DNA from: Sporosarcina koreensis
GTDB taxonomy: Bacteria > Bacillota > Bacilli > Bacillales_A > Planococcaceae
Length of the DNA: 64,000 nucleotides
Direction of reading: 5' to 3'
Assembly (NCBI RefSeq): GCF_000826145.2
Contig: NZ_LN651337.1
Span: 1,727,714 to 1,791,713, forward strand
Shown here: piece by piece, positions 35,242 through 45,044 of the stretch
Layout: each line of letters opens with the position of its first letter
Position numbering within the stretch: position 1 is the first letter of the stretch
Made by a program: the position numbers and the translations under genes
Notes under the pieces: model-generated
Told to the model about the DNA's origin: nothing
Database searches by the model: none
Seen by the model: the letters and a program-made list of their open reading frames with translations, nothing else

Positions 35242-37448
35242 TCGCACTCCTCGATATCCGAAGCGGTGGAACGGGTGTAATACGTCGTCTTCATGCCGGA
35301 TTTCCAGGCCTGCATGTGCAGGTCGAGCAGCACGGACGCACGGATATTGTTCGGTACGTAGAAATTGAATGAGATTGACTGGTCGATGTGACGCTGACGG
35401 GCTGCATTCTGTTTGATGGACCATCGCTGATCGACGATATAGGCCGACCGGCGGTAGACATCGTACGTGTTATGATCCAGATCCGGTGCGATGACCGGCA
35501 GTTTATAATCCTTTTTCTCTTCATGGTAGAACGGTTTGAACACCGGGTCGATCGATGCAGTGGAACCGGCGATGACCGATGTGGAGCTGTTCGGCGCAAC
35601 CGCCATCAGATAGCCGTTCCGGATGCCGGTCTCCGCTGTCTGCTCACGCAGCCGTTCCCAATCCGCGGAGACATAGCCGCGTTTCTCGAAATAGGAGCCG
35701 GTATGCCAGTCGGAACCCTCGAAGAGCGGATAGGCCCCTTTCTCGGCTGCCAGTTCGACAGATGACCGGATCGTCAGGAATGCGATCTGCTCATACAGGC
35801 GGTCTGCGAATTCGACCGCTTCGTCGGATTCCCACTGGATGCCTTTCAGCGCCAGCAGATGGTGCCAGCCGAACGTACCGAGGCCGATGCCCCGGTAGCG
35901 GCTGTTGGTCCGCTGCGCCTGTACGACTGGGATCTTGTTCAGATCGATGACGTTGTCGAGCATACGCACCTGAATTGGAATGAGACGGTCAAGGACGCCC
36001 GCCGGGACTGCTTTTCCGAGGTTGACCGATGACAGGTTGCAGACGACGAAGTCGCCCGGCTTGGAACGAGTGACGACGATGTCATCTTCCAATGTGACCG
36101 ATTCGAACTCCGTTGCGCTCATATTTTGCATGATCTCGCTGCAGAGATTACTTGAATAGACGATACCTTCATGCTTGTTCGGGTTCGCCCGGTTCACTTC
36201 GTCCCGGTAGAACATGTACGGCGTGCCGGTCTCGAGCTGGCTGCGCATGATCCGTTTCATGATTTCGATTGCAGGAACGGTCTCCTTCGTGATCTCCGGG
36301 TGGTTGACGCAGGCCTCGTAGCGTTCACGGAATGTACCGGAACCTTTCGTTTCATCATAGGAATCTTCGAGTGAGTAGCCCATGACCGTCCGGACTTCGT
36401 GCGGATCGAACAGGTGCCAGTCACCGCGTGCATCGACAGCTTCCATGAACAGGTCCGGCAGGCAGACCCCTGTGAAGATGTCGTGGGCGCGGAGCCGCTC
36501 ATCCCCGTTATTCAGTTTCAGGTCGAGGAACGTGAAGATGTCCTTGTGCCACACGTCCAGGTAGACGGCGACCGCCCCCTGGCGCTGGCCGAGCTGATCG
36601 ACGCTGACCGCTGTGTTGTTGAGCTGCTTGATCCACGGGAGGACGCCGCTCGATGCTCCTTTGAAACCGCGGATGGATGATCCGCGTGAGCGGACCTTCC
36701 CCATATACACACCGATACCGCCGCCGTATTTCGACAGGTTCGCAATATCGGTGTTGCTGTTGTAAATGCCTGTCAGTGAGTCGTCGACCGTGTCGATGAA
36801 ACAGCTCGAAAGCTGGCCGTGCGGCTTACCCGCATTCGACAGTGTCGGTGTAGCGACTGTCATATACAGATTGCTCATCGCCCAGTACGCTTCCGCGATC
36901 TTGCCGATCCGGTCGTCCGTCTCCTGCTGCATGAGAGTCATCGCGATGACGAGCCAGCGTTCCTGGGGCAGTTCGACCGGCTGTTTCGTGAAATTCACGG
37001 CCGCGTATCGGTCCATGAGTGTCTTCAGCCCGATATAGGTGAACAGCTTGTCCCGTTCCGGGTGGATCAGGGCACCGATCGCTGACAGTTCACCTTCGGA
37101 ATAGGCGTCCGTCAGATCAGACGTATACAGCCCCTGTTCGACAAGGGAGGCAACATGGCCTGCGAAGTCCGTGTATGGTGCTTTTCCCCGCACCTGCTGC
37201 TGGTCTGCATATAGCTGCTGCAAATACAGGCGTGCCGCCGCGAATGTCCAGTAACTCGCGGATTCGTCTATGTTACTCAGCGCCTCCAGAATCATAGCGT
37301 TGGTCCATTCCTTCAGCGAGCCCTCCGGATGCTTGGCCAGCCATTTTCCACTCGCCTCCGTGAGCGGCGCTATCTTTTCTGTGCCGAATTCTTCTGTCAG
37401 TGCCTGCAGGATGCCCGCCGTGTCATTTGTTTCCCGAGTAAGTGTCAT
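35226..37448 (-). CDS. nrdE: class Ib ribonucleotide reductase alpha subunit NrdE
   Basis: A 740-residue catalytic subunit. Visible: LSSCFIDTVDDSL (active-site Cys), NLCSEIMQN and NLSSVNLGK segments, MAVAPNSSTSVIAGST, and the C-terminal redox pair CEWCHS. It reduces ribonucleoside diphosphates to deoxy forms. First gene of the nrd operon, downstream of two NrdR boxes. No N-terminal ATP-cone is seen, consistent with class Ib. Confidence 0.96.
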   Translation of the reverse strand: MTLTRETNDTAGILQALTEEFGTEKIAPLTEASGKWLAKHPEGSLKEWTNAMILEALSNIDESASYWTFAAARLYLQQLYADQQQVRGKAPYTDFAGHVASLVEQGLYTSDLTDAYSEGELSAIGALIHPERDKLFTYIGLKTLMDRYAAVNFTKQPVELPQERWLVIAMTLMQQETDDRIGKIAEAYWAMSNLYMTVATPTLSNAGKPHGQLSSCFIDTVDDSLTGIYNSNTDIANLSKYGGGIGVYMGKVRSRGSSIRGFKGASSGVLPWIKQLNNTAVSVDQLGQRQGAVAVYLDVWHKDIFTFLDLKLNNGDERLRAHDIFTGVCLPDLFMEAVDARGDWHLFDPHEVRTVMGYSLEDSYDETKGSGTFRERYEACVNHPEITKETVPAIEIMKRIMRSQLETGTPYMFYRDEVNRANPNKHEGIVYSSNLCSEIMQNMSATEFESVTLEDDIVVTRSKPGDFVVCNLSSVNLGKAVPAGVLDRLIPIQVRMLDNVIDLNKIPVVQAQRTNSRYRGIGLGTFGWHHLLALKGIQWESDEAVEFADRLYEQIAFLTIRSSVELAAEKGAYPLFEGSDWHTGSYFEKRGYVSADWERLREQTAETGIRNGYLMAVAPNSSTSVIAGSTASIDPVFKPFYHEEKKDYKLPVIAPDLDHNTYDVYRRSAYIVDQRWSIKQNAARQRHIDQSISFNFYVPNNIRASVLLDLHMQAWKSGMKTTYYTRSTASDIEECEWCHS

Positions 37449-37566
37449 TACCGACCGTCCCCTTCCGATTTGTTCGTATGTATGATTTCAGGTTTTCTTC
37501 AAGGTGCATGGAAACTAAATGGTTCTGTGATTACAATTCATGTACCCCATTGCAAGGAGTGGTCAA

Positions 37567-37582
37567 ACACTATATATAGTGT
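37567..37582. promoter_or_regulatory. NrdR box 1
   Basis: ACACTATATATAGTGT, a perfect palindrome matching the NrdR consensus acaCWATATATWGtgt. Confidence 0.88.
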
Positions 37583-37598
37583 TTGTATATGCACTACA

Positions 37599-37614
37599 GC
37601 ATAACATGTAGTGA
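37599..37614. promoter_or_regulatory. NrdR box 2
   Basis: GCATAACATGTAGTGA, a degenerate NrdR box 32 bp (three helical turns) from box 1, the spacing typical of paired NrdR sites. Confidence 0.65.
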
Positions 37615-37810
37615 TTTTGCATTCAATGGACTAAAAGGCGTGGGTAGAAAAGTTTGAATTAATCTTCCTTGTGGTAAGCCTGATTTTCAGCTCAAAGAAA
37701 CATTTTAACACAGATTAGAGAGTGTTACCGAGTTGTCCTCTTAAAAAAATCACATGCGAAATCCTCACGCTTTTCTTCCAACTTGCAGGCTGCGGATAAT
37801 CGGGGAAAAG

Positions 37811-37847
37811 AAAAAAGAGAGGAGAAAAAATAGCACTTTCTCCTCTC
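37811..37847 (-). terminator. terminator of the chemoreceptor gene
   Basis: Minus strand: perfect 11-bp stem GAGAGGAGAAA / TTTCTCCTCTC, 9-nt loop, then TTTTTT. Confidence 0.88.
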
Positions 37848-37863
37848 GAACCTTCAGTTCCGA

Positions 37864-39990
37864 TTACACTTGGTCACCATGACCCGCCAGTTTGAACCGG
37901 CTGACGACAAGCTGCAGCTCGTTCGCGATTTTGGACATCTGCTGGACGGATGCCGCCACCCGCTCAAGTTCCTGCTGCTGGGCGACGGATGATGCGCTCA
38001 CCTGCTCTGCAGAGGCCGCAGTCTCTTCCGATACGGCCGAGACGCTCTGGATGGCGAGGACTGCCTGGTCTTTGTGGTCGACCATGTCTTTCAGATTGCG
38101 TGACAACTCGATGATTGCGTTGTTCATCCGCTCCGTCAGCTCCGCATTGAGGACGAAGGACTCGCCCGTGCTCGCAACGGAATCGCTCTGCTCTTTCATC
38201 GATTTCGTATTCTCGGCGATGACATCGACTGTCGCTTTGGACTGATCGAGGATTTCCTGGACCGTCTGCTGGATTGTGCCGGTTTCCCTGCTCGACTGTT
38301 CTGCGAGCTTGCGGACTTCTTCCGCAACGACCGCAAAACCTTTGCCGTGCTCGCCTGCACGCGCCGCTTCGATACTTGCGTTCAGCGCCAGCAGGTTCGT
38401 CTGTGCAGTGATGTCCTGGATGGATTCGATGACGCGGCTGATGCCTGCGATCTTGTCAGTCAGCGCGGTCATCTGCTGTTCCACCTGGCCGTTCATCCGG
38501 TTGGCGGTCTCGTTCTGTTCGCGGAGACGCTCCACTTCCGTCATGCCGTTCTGTGTCGATTCCACAGTTTTACGGGACAGCTCGTCCATGCTGTCCGAAA
38601 TTGCGGAGATCGTCGTGATCTGCTGGGCGAGGTCTTCCATGCGGTGGCTCGTTTCCTCTGTGTCTTCGGACTGTCGTGCAGCACCTTCTGCAATCTCTTC
38701 GGTCGCAACCGAGACTTCCTGGCTCGAAGCGACGATCTCTTCGAACGCATGACTCACTTCCGCCGATGAATTCGTCAGCTCACTGGACGCTGCCAGCACT
38801 TCCGCCAGCGCGTCGTTCGTCTGTGCGAGCATGTAATTGTACGATTTCGCGACAGATCCGATTTCGTCTTCCCGGAATCCTTGAGTCTCGACGTTTTCGG
38901 ACAGATCACCGGTTGCCGCCTGTTCCATGGACTGCTGGACGCGTGTCAGCGGCCGGATGTGCCGGTAAACAAAGAAGGCTGTCGTCAGGCCGACCAGCAG
39001 AATCATCACGCCGGCGGCAATCAGCGTGAAAATGACAATCCGTTCGAACGCCGCGATGATTTCAGAACGCGGCAGAACCGTCTGTACGGTCCATGTCTGG
39101 TCGAAACCGTCGATCGTCAGCGGAGCGAACGTGTTGAATGCACGCTCATTGTATGTTTGTGAATCGACATACAACGTGGCCGGTTCACCCGTCTCCGTCT
39201 TTTTTTTGACAGGCTCCCAGTCGATCGCGTCTTTCATGTTTGTGCCGTTCATCTTCTCTTTCAGGCTGTTTTCGATGAGTGTGCCGTCATCCGAGATGAC
39301 CGATGCATACCCGCCGTGCGGTGCGATGTCCGCCGTTAATTGCTTCAGGAAATCGAGGGACATGTTGGCGGACAGGACGCCGAGGAACGTACCGTCCGCA
39401 GACAGGAGCGGCACTGACAAGGACGTGACTTTGGTCGTCTTGCCGTCCGTTTCATAGACCATCGGTTCCTGGAGATATGGTTTCCCTTCTGCTTTCGGCA
39501 CCAAGTACCAATCACCGCCGCCCGGTTCGTCATAGCCGGTTGCCGGCTGTACATCCAGGCCGGTGTCCGACTTCAGCAGGAACGGTGTAAAGCGGCCGTC
39601 CTGGCTGATCAGCTGTTTCATCGAAGCCGGCAGCCCGTCTGCAGACAGGGCGCCTTTCTCGAATACAGCATTCATACTCACTGCATTCGGATTCCCCTCT
39701 AAATTTGCCTGGAGGACGGACAGTACGTCAGACGCCGCCAGCTCGGAGTTTTCATTCATCGTCTCCAGCATCCGCTTCGTCGTCATAAGTGACTCGCCGG
39801 TCTGCCGGAACTGCTCACTGAGTTTGAGTGCAACAAGTTCTGTATCATCTGCAGCCTTCTCTTCGGCACTGTTCACCGTGATGCTGTGCGTATAGATATT
39901 CGTGCCAAGCGCGTATAAGACGAACAGGAGCAAGAACACACCGATGATGAATGCCGACAGCCTGAACACGAGACTTTTCGTTTTTTTCAT
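37864..39990 (-). CDS. methyl-accepting chemotaxis protein
   Basis: A 708-residue chemoreceptor. One helix near residues 10-32, an extracytoplasmic dCache-type sensor to about residue 305, a second helix near 308-330, a HAMP domain, and a cytoplasmic signalling domain with the highly conserved hairpin [20 protein letters not shown]. Ligand unknown. A TATAAT box at 40027-40032 (minus strand) preceded by TGGG is a likely -10. No chemotaxis kinase genes are nearby apart from cheV. Confidence 0.93.
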   Translation of the reverse strand: MKKTKSLVFRLSAFIIGVFLLLFVLYALGTNIYTHSITVNSAEEKAADDTELVALKLSEQFRQTGESLMTTKRMLETMNENSELAASDVLSVLQANLEGNPNAVSMNAVFEKGALSADGLPASMKQLISQDGRFTPFLLKSDTGLDVQPATGYDEPGGGDWYLVPKAEGKPYLQEPMVYETDGKTTKVTSLSVPLLSADGTFLGVLSANMSLDFLKQLTADIAPHGGYASVISDDGTLIENSLKEKMNGTNMKDAIDWEPVKKKTETGEPATLYVDSQTYNERAFNTFAPLTIDGFDQTWTVQTVLPRSEIIAAFERIVIFTLIAAGVMILLVGLTTAFFVYRHIRPLTRVQQSMEQAATGDLSENVETQGFREDEIGSVAKSYNYMLAQTNDALAEVLAASSELTNSSAEVSHAFEEIVASSQEVSVATEEIAEGAARQSEDTEETSHRMEDLAQQITTISAISDSMDELSRKTVESTQNGMTEVERLREQNETANRMNGQVEQQMTALTDKIAGISRVIESIQDITAQTNLLALNASIEAARAGEHGKGFAVVAEEVRKLAEQSSRETGTIQQTVQEILDQSKATVDVIAENTKSMKEQSDSVASTGESFVLNAELTERMNNAIIELSRNLKDMVDHKDQAVLAIQSVSAVSEETAASAEQVSASSVAQQQELERVAASVQQMSKIANELQLVVSRFKLAGHGDQV

Positions 39991-40075
39991 AATGGACTTC
40001 CCTTCCTATGTAAGTGTGACTTTTCGATTATACCCAATTGACCAGTATAAGCAAACATATTAGAACTTTAGACGC

Positions 40076-40114
40076 AAAAAAACCGCCGAACCTGTGACGG
40101 ATTCGACGGTTTTT
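40076..40114. terminator. terminator of the AGCS symporter gene
   Basis: Stem AAACCGCCGAA / TTCGACGGTTT (one wobble), 11-nt loop; T-runs on both strands, main use by the minus-strand symporter gene ending at 40142. Confidence 0.8.
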
Positions 40115-40141
40115 CTTCATAATCTATTCACATGGAAAGTA

Positions 40142-41548
40142 TTACTCTGGTCGTTCTTCTCCCCAGCATTCCGTTCCTTTCAGCCCGGGAACCGATTTTG
40201 CCTCGAACTTCGGATTCAGGCCGTTCTTCCGCTGCAGCGTGAAATCGTCCAGCACCCGGAAAGCGACCCTGCCGAGAATTGCGATAACAATAAGGTTCAA
40301 CACTGCCATCAGTCCCATGAACACATCCGCCAGGTCCCAGACGAGCTGCACTTTGGCGAGCGCTCCGAACATCACCATACCGAGGACGGCGATCCGGTAG
40401 ACGGTCATCCAGAGCTTATGGGCATTGATGAATTCGATATTCGTTTCGCCGTAATAGTAGTTTCCGATAATCGAGCTGAACGCGAAGAACAGGATGGCGA
40501 TTGCCACGAAATACGGCGCCCAGGAGCCGACATGCTCCGCCATCGAAGCTTGCGTCAGCAGGATGCCGTCCTGTTCACCTTTGTCATACAAGCCTGCCAG
40601 CAGGATGATGAACGCCGTCGCTGAACAGATGATAATAGTGTCGAAGAACACGCCGAGACTCTGGACAAGCCCCTGTTTGGCCGGATGGGTGACGTTCGCC
40701 GTCGCAGCTGCGTTCGGCACACTTCCCATACCCGCTTCGTTCGAGAACAGACCGCGGCGGACGCCCTGCATCATCGCAGCGCCGATTCCGCCGCCCGCCA
40801 TCTCTTTCAGACCGAAGGCATGCTCGACGATCAATGCGATCATCGCCGGGATTTCCGTAATATTGATGATGACGATATAGAGTGCAACGATGATATAGAA
40901 GATCGCCATGACCGGCACGATGGCCTGCGTCACTTTGACGATCCGTTTGACGCCGCCGAAGATGATGACCGCAGTCATGACAACGAGAATAAGACCGACT
41001 GCCCAGTCAGGGATATGGAACACATCCGAAAACGACTGGCTGATCGTGTTGGACTGCACCGCATTGAATATGAAACCGAAACAGAGCGTCAGCAGGATTG
41101 CGAATACAATTCCGAGCCCCCGCAGGTTCAGGGCTTTCTGCATATAATAGGCCGGGCCGCCGCGGAACGTATCGCCGTCACGCACTTTATACACTTGCGC
41201 AAGGGTACTCTCGATGAATGCCGTCGCCATACCGACCATCGCAATCACCCACATCCAAAAAACTGCACCCGGGCCGCCGATCCCGATCGCAAGCGCGACA
41301 CCTGTCACGTTGCCTGTTCCGACCCGTGACGCAGCACTGATCGTAAATGCCTGGAACGCCGACACGCCGTCTTCGTTCTCTTTCTTTTCGGTGATCAGGC
41401 GGAACATCTCACCGAACAGGCGGAATTGCACAAACTTCGTCCCCACTGTGAAATAGAGGCCGAGCAGCAGTAAAAGGCCGATCAGGACATACGTCCAAAG
41501 ATAATTGCTGAATGGTCCTGTCACCCATTCCAAAAAGCTGGTCATCAT
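40142..41548 (-). CDS. sodium:alanine/glycine symporter (AGCS family)
   Basis: A 468-residue membrane protein with the family signatures TVGTKFVQFRLFGEM near residue 35, RVGTGNVTGVALAIGIGGPGA and FSNEAGMGSVPNAAA. About 11 helices; sodium-coupled uptake of alanine, glycine or glutamine (AlsT/GlnT-like). The two consecutive ATG codons at 41548 and 41545 share RBS GAGGTGAA. Monocistronic between terminators. Confidence 0.92.
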   Translation of the reverse strand: MMTSFLEWVTGPFSNYLWTYVLIGLLLLLGLYFTVGTKFVQFRLFGEMFRLITEKKENEDGVSAFQAFTISAASRVGTGNVTGVALAIGIGGPGAVFWMWVIAMVGMATAFIESTLAQVYKVRDGDTFRGGPAYYMQKALNLRGLGIVFAILLTLCFGFIFNAVQSNTISQSFSDVFHIPDWAVGLILVVMTAVIIFGGVKRIVKVTQAIVPVMAIFYIIVALYIVIINITEIPAMIALIVEHAFGLKEMAGGGIGAAMMQGVRRGLFSNEAGMGSVPNAAATANVTHPAKQGLVQSLGVFFDTIIICSATAFIILLAGLYDKGEQDGILLTQASMAEHVGSWAPYFVAIAILFFAFSSIIGNYYYGETNIEFINAHKLWMTVYRIAVLGMVMFGALAKVQLVWDLADVFMGLMAVLNLIVIAILGRVAFRVLDDFTLQRKNGLNPKFEAKSVPGLKGTECWGEERPE

Positions 41549-41634
41549 GCAGGTTCACCTCATTTTCTTTGTCTGTAACTCTACTTTTCAACACACATTT
41601 CCCATACCCTCTTCTTGTATAGATGAAGACACCG

Positions 41635-41664
41635 AAAAAGCCGATGGTTCAGTTAACCATCGGC
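41635..41664 (-). terminator. cheV terminator
   Basis: Minus strand: stem GCCGATGGTT / AACCATCGGC, 5-nt loop, then TTTTT. Confidence 0.88.
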
Positions 41665-41716
41665 AGAGCTCCGTTGTCAATTTATTATTTATTCCTGAAA
41701 ATCAGACCGCATCCCA

Positions 41717-42619
41717 TCAGAGGACATACTGATCGATTTTCAGAACCAATTCCGCGATTTCCGGCTTGCTCACCTGGTCATCCGCACCGACGCTCGTTCC
41801 CTTATGCTTCAGTTCTTCGGTGATGAGCGAGGAGAAAATGATGACCGGCAGCTTCGCAAGCGCTTTGTTACCCCGGATCCGGCGGGTGAAATGATGACCG
41901 TCCATCTGCGGCATTTCGATATCTGTGATCACGAGCTGCACCGTGTCCTCGATATCCCCCTGTTCCGCAGCATTTTCAAGATACTCCAGCGCATCCTTGC
42001 CGTTTTCGAAGAATTCGACACGGTCATAGCCGGCTTCGGAAAGTGTCGTATGGAGCAGTTTGCGCAGCATCGGGGAATCTTCCGCAACGAGCAGCCGTTT
42101 GTCCGACCGCTCACGCTTGCCGAGCTTCTGGATCTGCTCGACACGGATCCCGGTGTCAGGGCTGATTTCCATGACGATCTTCTCGAAATCGAGCAGAAGA
42201 AGCATCTCACCGCCCAGTTTGATGACGCCGATGACGGGTGACGTTTCCGCCGAGTAAGCGCCGGATGGTTTCTCGATGGCATCCCATGATATTCTGTGGA
42301 TCATCGTGACATTGTGAACGTGGAACACGACTTGCTGCTTATTGAAGGAAGACACGATATACTTATCATTTTGCGGATTATCGGACGGCCCCATCCCGAG
42401 CACGCACTCCATGCTGATGACCGGCAGCACGTCCCCCCTCAGCTGGATGATGCCTTCTACCGCAGGGTCCGCATGGGGGATCGGCGTGATCGGCATCGGT
42501 ACGATGATCTCCTTCACTTTGATGACGTTGATGCCGTACCGGTTGCCTGCCACTTCGAATTCCACAATTTCCAGTTCGTTTGTTCCGCTTTCCAATAAGA
42601 TCCCACTGTCTTTCGCCAT
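41717..42619 (-). CDS. cheV: chemotaxis coupling protein CheV
   Basis: A 300-residue fusion of a CheW-like domain (residues 12-160, with ADPAVEGIIQLRGDVLPVI) and a receiver domain (170-300, phospho-acceptor in ITDIEMPQMDG). It couples chemoreceptors to CheA and takes part in adaptation. Monocistronic. A sigma-D type promoter (TCAA-N16-GCCGAAAT) is upstream. Confidence 0.94.
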   Translation of the reverse strand: MAKDSGILLESGTNELEIVEFEVAGNRYGINVIKVKEIIVPMPITPIPHADPAVEGIIQLRGDVLPVISMECVLGMGPSDNPQNDKYIVSSFNKQQVVFHVHNVTMIHRISWDAIEKPSGAYSAETSPVIGVIKLGGEMLLLLDFEKIVMEISPDTGIRVEQIQKLGKRERSDKRLLVAEDSPMLRKLLHTTLSEAGYDRVEFFENGKDALEYLENAAEQGDIEDTVQLVITDIEMPQMDGHHFTRRIRGNKALAKLPVIIFSSLITEELKHKGTSVGADDQVSKPEIAELVLKIDQYVL

Positions 42620-42699
42620 AGGTTTCAGTCCTTTTCATGTAATTTACTGCCAGTTCGTTGTGCGTCTGGTTAACTATCTGCGAAGCGTCCCTACTTCCT

Positions 42700-42727
42700 A
42701 TTTCGGCTTCAACAGGCATAGGGTTGA
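42700..42727 (-). promoter_or_regulatory. candidate sigma-D (flagellar) promoter of cheV
   Basis: Minus strand: TCAA, 16-bp spacer, GCCGAAAT; consensus TAAA-N15-GCCGATAT. Distance to the cheV start is about 80 bp. Confidence 0.5.
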
Positions 42728-42793
42728 GTCCGATTCCGTCTTTTTCTTGAATTCCCCAGATAGTCCGGCGAATATGCGTCTTTTTCACAAAGC

Positions 42794-42820
42794 AAAAAAC
42801 CGGCCAGCAGCTGGTCGGTT
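42794..42820 (-). terminator. terminator after the PepSY gene
   Basis: Minus strand: stem AACCGACCA / TGGCCGGTT, short loop, followed by a run of T. Confidence 0.75.
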
Positions 42821-42835
42821 TCGAGTTTCATACGG

Positions 42836-43645
42836 TCAGTCATCCCATGTGACCGACATGTTTTTTCCTGAGATGGCATGGATCTGATAGGTGGCCTCAT
42901 CCGGGCCATCGTCGACATCGATTTCGATTTCCACCAGATAATACCCGCCTTCCGTCGTCTAAACGAAGTCCACGTCGTCCACTTCCCCGTTCAGCTGCCG
43001 CAGGGCGATCTGCACGGCCTGCTGCTCCGTCAGAAGAACTGTCTTCTGCGGAGCCGGCTTCTGGACAGGCGGTTTCTGCGACTGGGATGCAGCCGGCTGC
43101 TGCGGCTTCGGATTCTGCTGCGGCGCTGGCTGCCGTTCTGGCTGCTGCGCCGGCTTTTGCTTCGGCACCGGTGCAGGCTTCGGCTTCGACTCCCGCTGAG
43201 GCGCGGTGTCCGGCTTCGGTTCAGCAGCGGCCGGCTGTTTTTCCTTTTCGTTACCTCCGCCTGCAGCGTCAGCGGGCGGTCGGCTGTCAGCGGCTGCCTC
43301 CTGCTGTTCTACCCTTTCACCTTCCGCTTTCTCTCCGGCTTCTTCCCGTTTGTCCGCAAGAGCCGGCGATGCCGACACAAGATCCATCGACATCACCCGG
43401 CCGGTATCCCCTTCGACTTTCAATGTATAGACAGAGTCGGAGCGTGTCAGCTCAGCTTCATAGACTTCATCGTGCAGCTTCAGTTTATCGACCTTGCCGT
43501 TGTACATCACTTCCAGCTGGTTCCTGATCGAATCAGCCGGGATGGCTTCGGCGTGTGTGACGGTACTTTTCATATAGAAAATCCCTGTCAGCACGGCGAT
43601 GACGACCAGTCCGGCCGGAAGCAGCCATTTCATGCTGTTTCTCAT
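42836..43645 (-). pseudogene. PepSY-type membrane-anchored protein interrupted by an amber codon
   Basis: The frame opens at 43645 with an N-terminal membrane helix (residues 6-24), a first PepSY-like stretch, and a Pro/Gln/Lys-rich linker (residues 95-200), then starts a C-terminal PepSY domain (LTEQQAVQIALRQLNGEV). A TAG codon at 42959-42961 cuts it after residue 228. The same frame continues for 40 codons with the expected rest of the domain (GGYYLVEIEIDVDDG and YQIHAISGKN) to TGA at 42836, followed by a terminator. A CAG-to-TAG change would explain it. Either a real nonsense mutation or a sequence error. Downstream of a two-component pair, as PepSY proteins often are. Confidence 0.8.
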
Positions 43646-43688
43646 AATACGTCACCTCACCCGGAGTATACCAGAGCCACATTAAAAA

Positions 43689-45044
43689 TCACTGAGAGGC
43701 AGGGGATTTCAAAACATGGATCGTGATTTCCGTTCCGTCCCCTTCCTCACTTTTTATATCCAGTTTTGCACCGAGACCGATGGCGATCTCGTTTGCAATC
43801 GAGAGACCGAGACCCGTGCCGCCCGTCTTCCGGCTGCGGTCTTCGTCCACCCGGTAGAACCTGTCGAACAGGAACGGTATGTCCTTGGCAGGTATCCCTT
43901 TTCCATAATCACGTATGGTGATCTGCACATCGGCCCCTTTGTCGTCGACCGATACATCGATTGGCTGCTCGCTGTATTTGCGGGCATTGTCGAGAAGGAT
44001 GATCATCAGCTGCTTCAAATGCTGGCTGTCTGTCACGGCCTCTGCGTGTTCCGGCGCTGCGATACGGATTTCCCGGCTGTATGCCCTGCTGACCATGGCA
44101 GCCGCCTCTTCCGCAAGCTCGCGGATTTCAGCCGGCTCGAACACATAGGATGCCGGCTCATTGTTCCGTGCCAGATCCAGCATTTGCTCGATCATGCAGG
44201 TCATCCGCTTCGTTTCACTGCGGATGGCACCGAGCGCTTCCTCGGCAAGTTTCGGCTTTTCCATCCCCCGCCGTTCGAGAAGACGCGCATAGCTGTCGAT
44301 GACAGTGATCGGCGTCTTCAGTTCATGGGAAGCGTCAGAGACAAACTTTTCCTGTTTCCTATAGATCTGTTCCAGCTGAATCATCAGGTCATTGAACGTC
44401 TGTCCCATCTGCGCCAGCTCGTCTTTGCCGTCATCCGGCACAGCGATCCGCTGGAATGTCCCCGACCGGCGGCTTGCCGTCATCGCCTGGATCAGCTTTC
44501 CGATCGGCTGTGTGACGATACGGCCGAGCGTGATGCTTGAAATCATGATCGGGATCATGGCGAACAGCGTAATGCTGATCATCACAATGCGCAGCAGCCG
44601 CAAATTCGCCTTCAGGTCGGTCAGTACTTGCGTCATCTGCAGCTGCACAACTTCACCGGTCGGCCAGATTGTCGGGATCGCGATGGACAGCGCTTCGTAT
44701 CCTTCGTACGGAACGAGTGTGTACTCTTCGTCCTTACCGGGCATGGGGAACTTCTTATCGAAACCTTCCATCGACTGCACCGTCAGGATGTCCTTGCCCG
44801 TTTCCCCGACGACCCGCAGCGCACCGTTCGGCGGTACGTAAGCACGCAGGATGATTTCCGCTTCCTCCTCATCGGTCATCTTGCTGAGGGCGACCGTCAG
44901 CTCCTTGGCGCTTCCGAGCAGCTGGCTGTATTCGGTATGGTGCTGGGTCCTGTCGAATGTGAAATAGATGCCGAGATTGCTTAAGATCAGGACGATCAGC
45001 AGCATCAACGTCGACAGGGAGTGGATTTTCGTCTTAAGCTTCAT
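43689..45044 (-). CDS. sensor histidine kinase
   Basis: A 451-residue membrane kinase: helix at 8-30, extracytoplasmic sensor to about 150, second helix near 155-178, HAMP, HisKA with SDASHELKTPITVI, and HATPase with NARKYS, DYGKGIP and TGGTGLGLSIA. Signal unknown. Its start overlaps the natural end of the response regulator gene (ATGAAGCTTAA), and a PepSY protein follows, so the three form one operon, possibly for envelope or protease-related sensing. Confidence 0.9.
   Translation of the reverse strand: MKLKTKIHSLSTLMLLIVLILSNLGIYFTFDRTQHHTEYSQLLGSAKELTVALSKMTDEEEAEIILRAYVPPNGALRVVGETGKDILTVQSMEGFDKKFPMPGKDEEYTLVPYEGYEALSIAIPTIWPTGEVVQLQMTQVLTDLKANLRLLRIVMISITLFAMIPIMISSITLGRIVTQPIGKLIQAMTASRRSGTFQRIAVPDDGKDELAQMGQTFNDLMIQLEQIYRKQEKFVSDASHELKTPITVIDSYARLLERRGMEKPKLAEEALGAIRSETKRMTCMIEQMLDLARNNEPASYVFEPAEIRELAEEAAAMVSRAYSREIRIAAPEHAEAVTDSQHLKQLMIILLDNARKYSEQPIDVSVDDKGADVQITIRDYGKGIPAKDIPFLFDRFYRVDEDRSRKTGGTGLGLSIANEIAIGLGAKLDIKSEEGDGTEITIHVLKSPASQ

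Larger units (their letters stand above)
37449..37810. promoter_or_regulatory. nrdE upstream region
   Basis: About 360 bp with no gene. It holds the two NrdR boxes; the remainder up to the chemoreceptor terminator is AT-rich and shows nothing else I can name. Confidence 0.5.
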
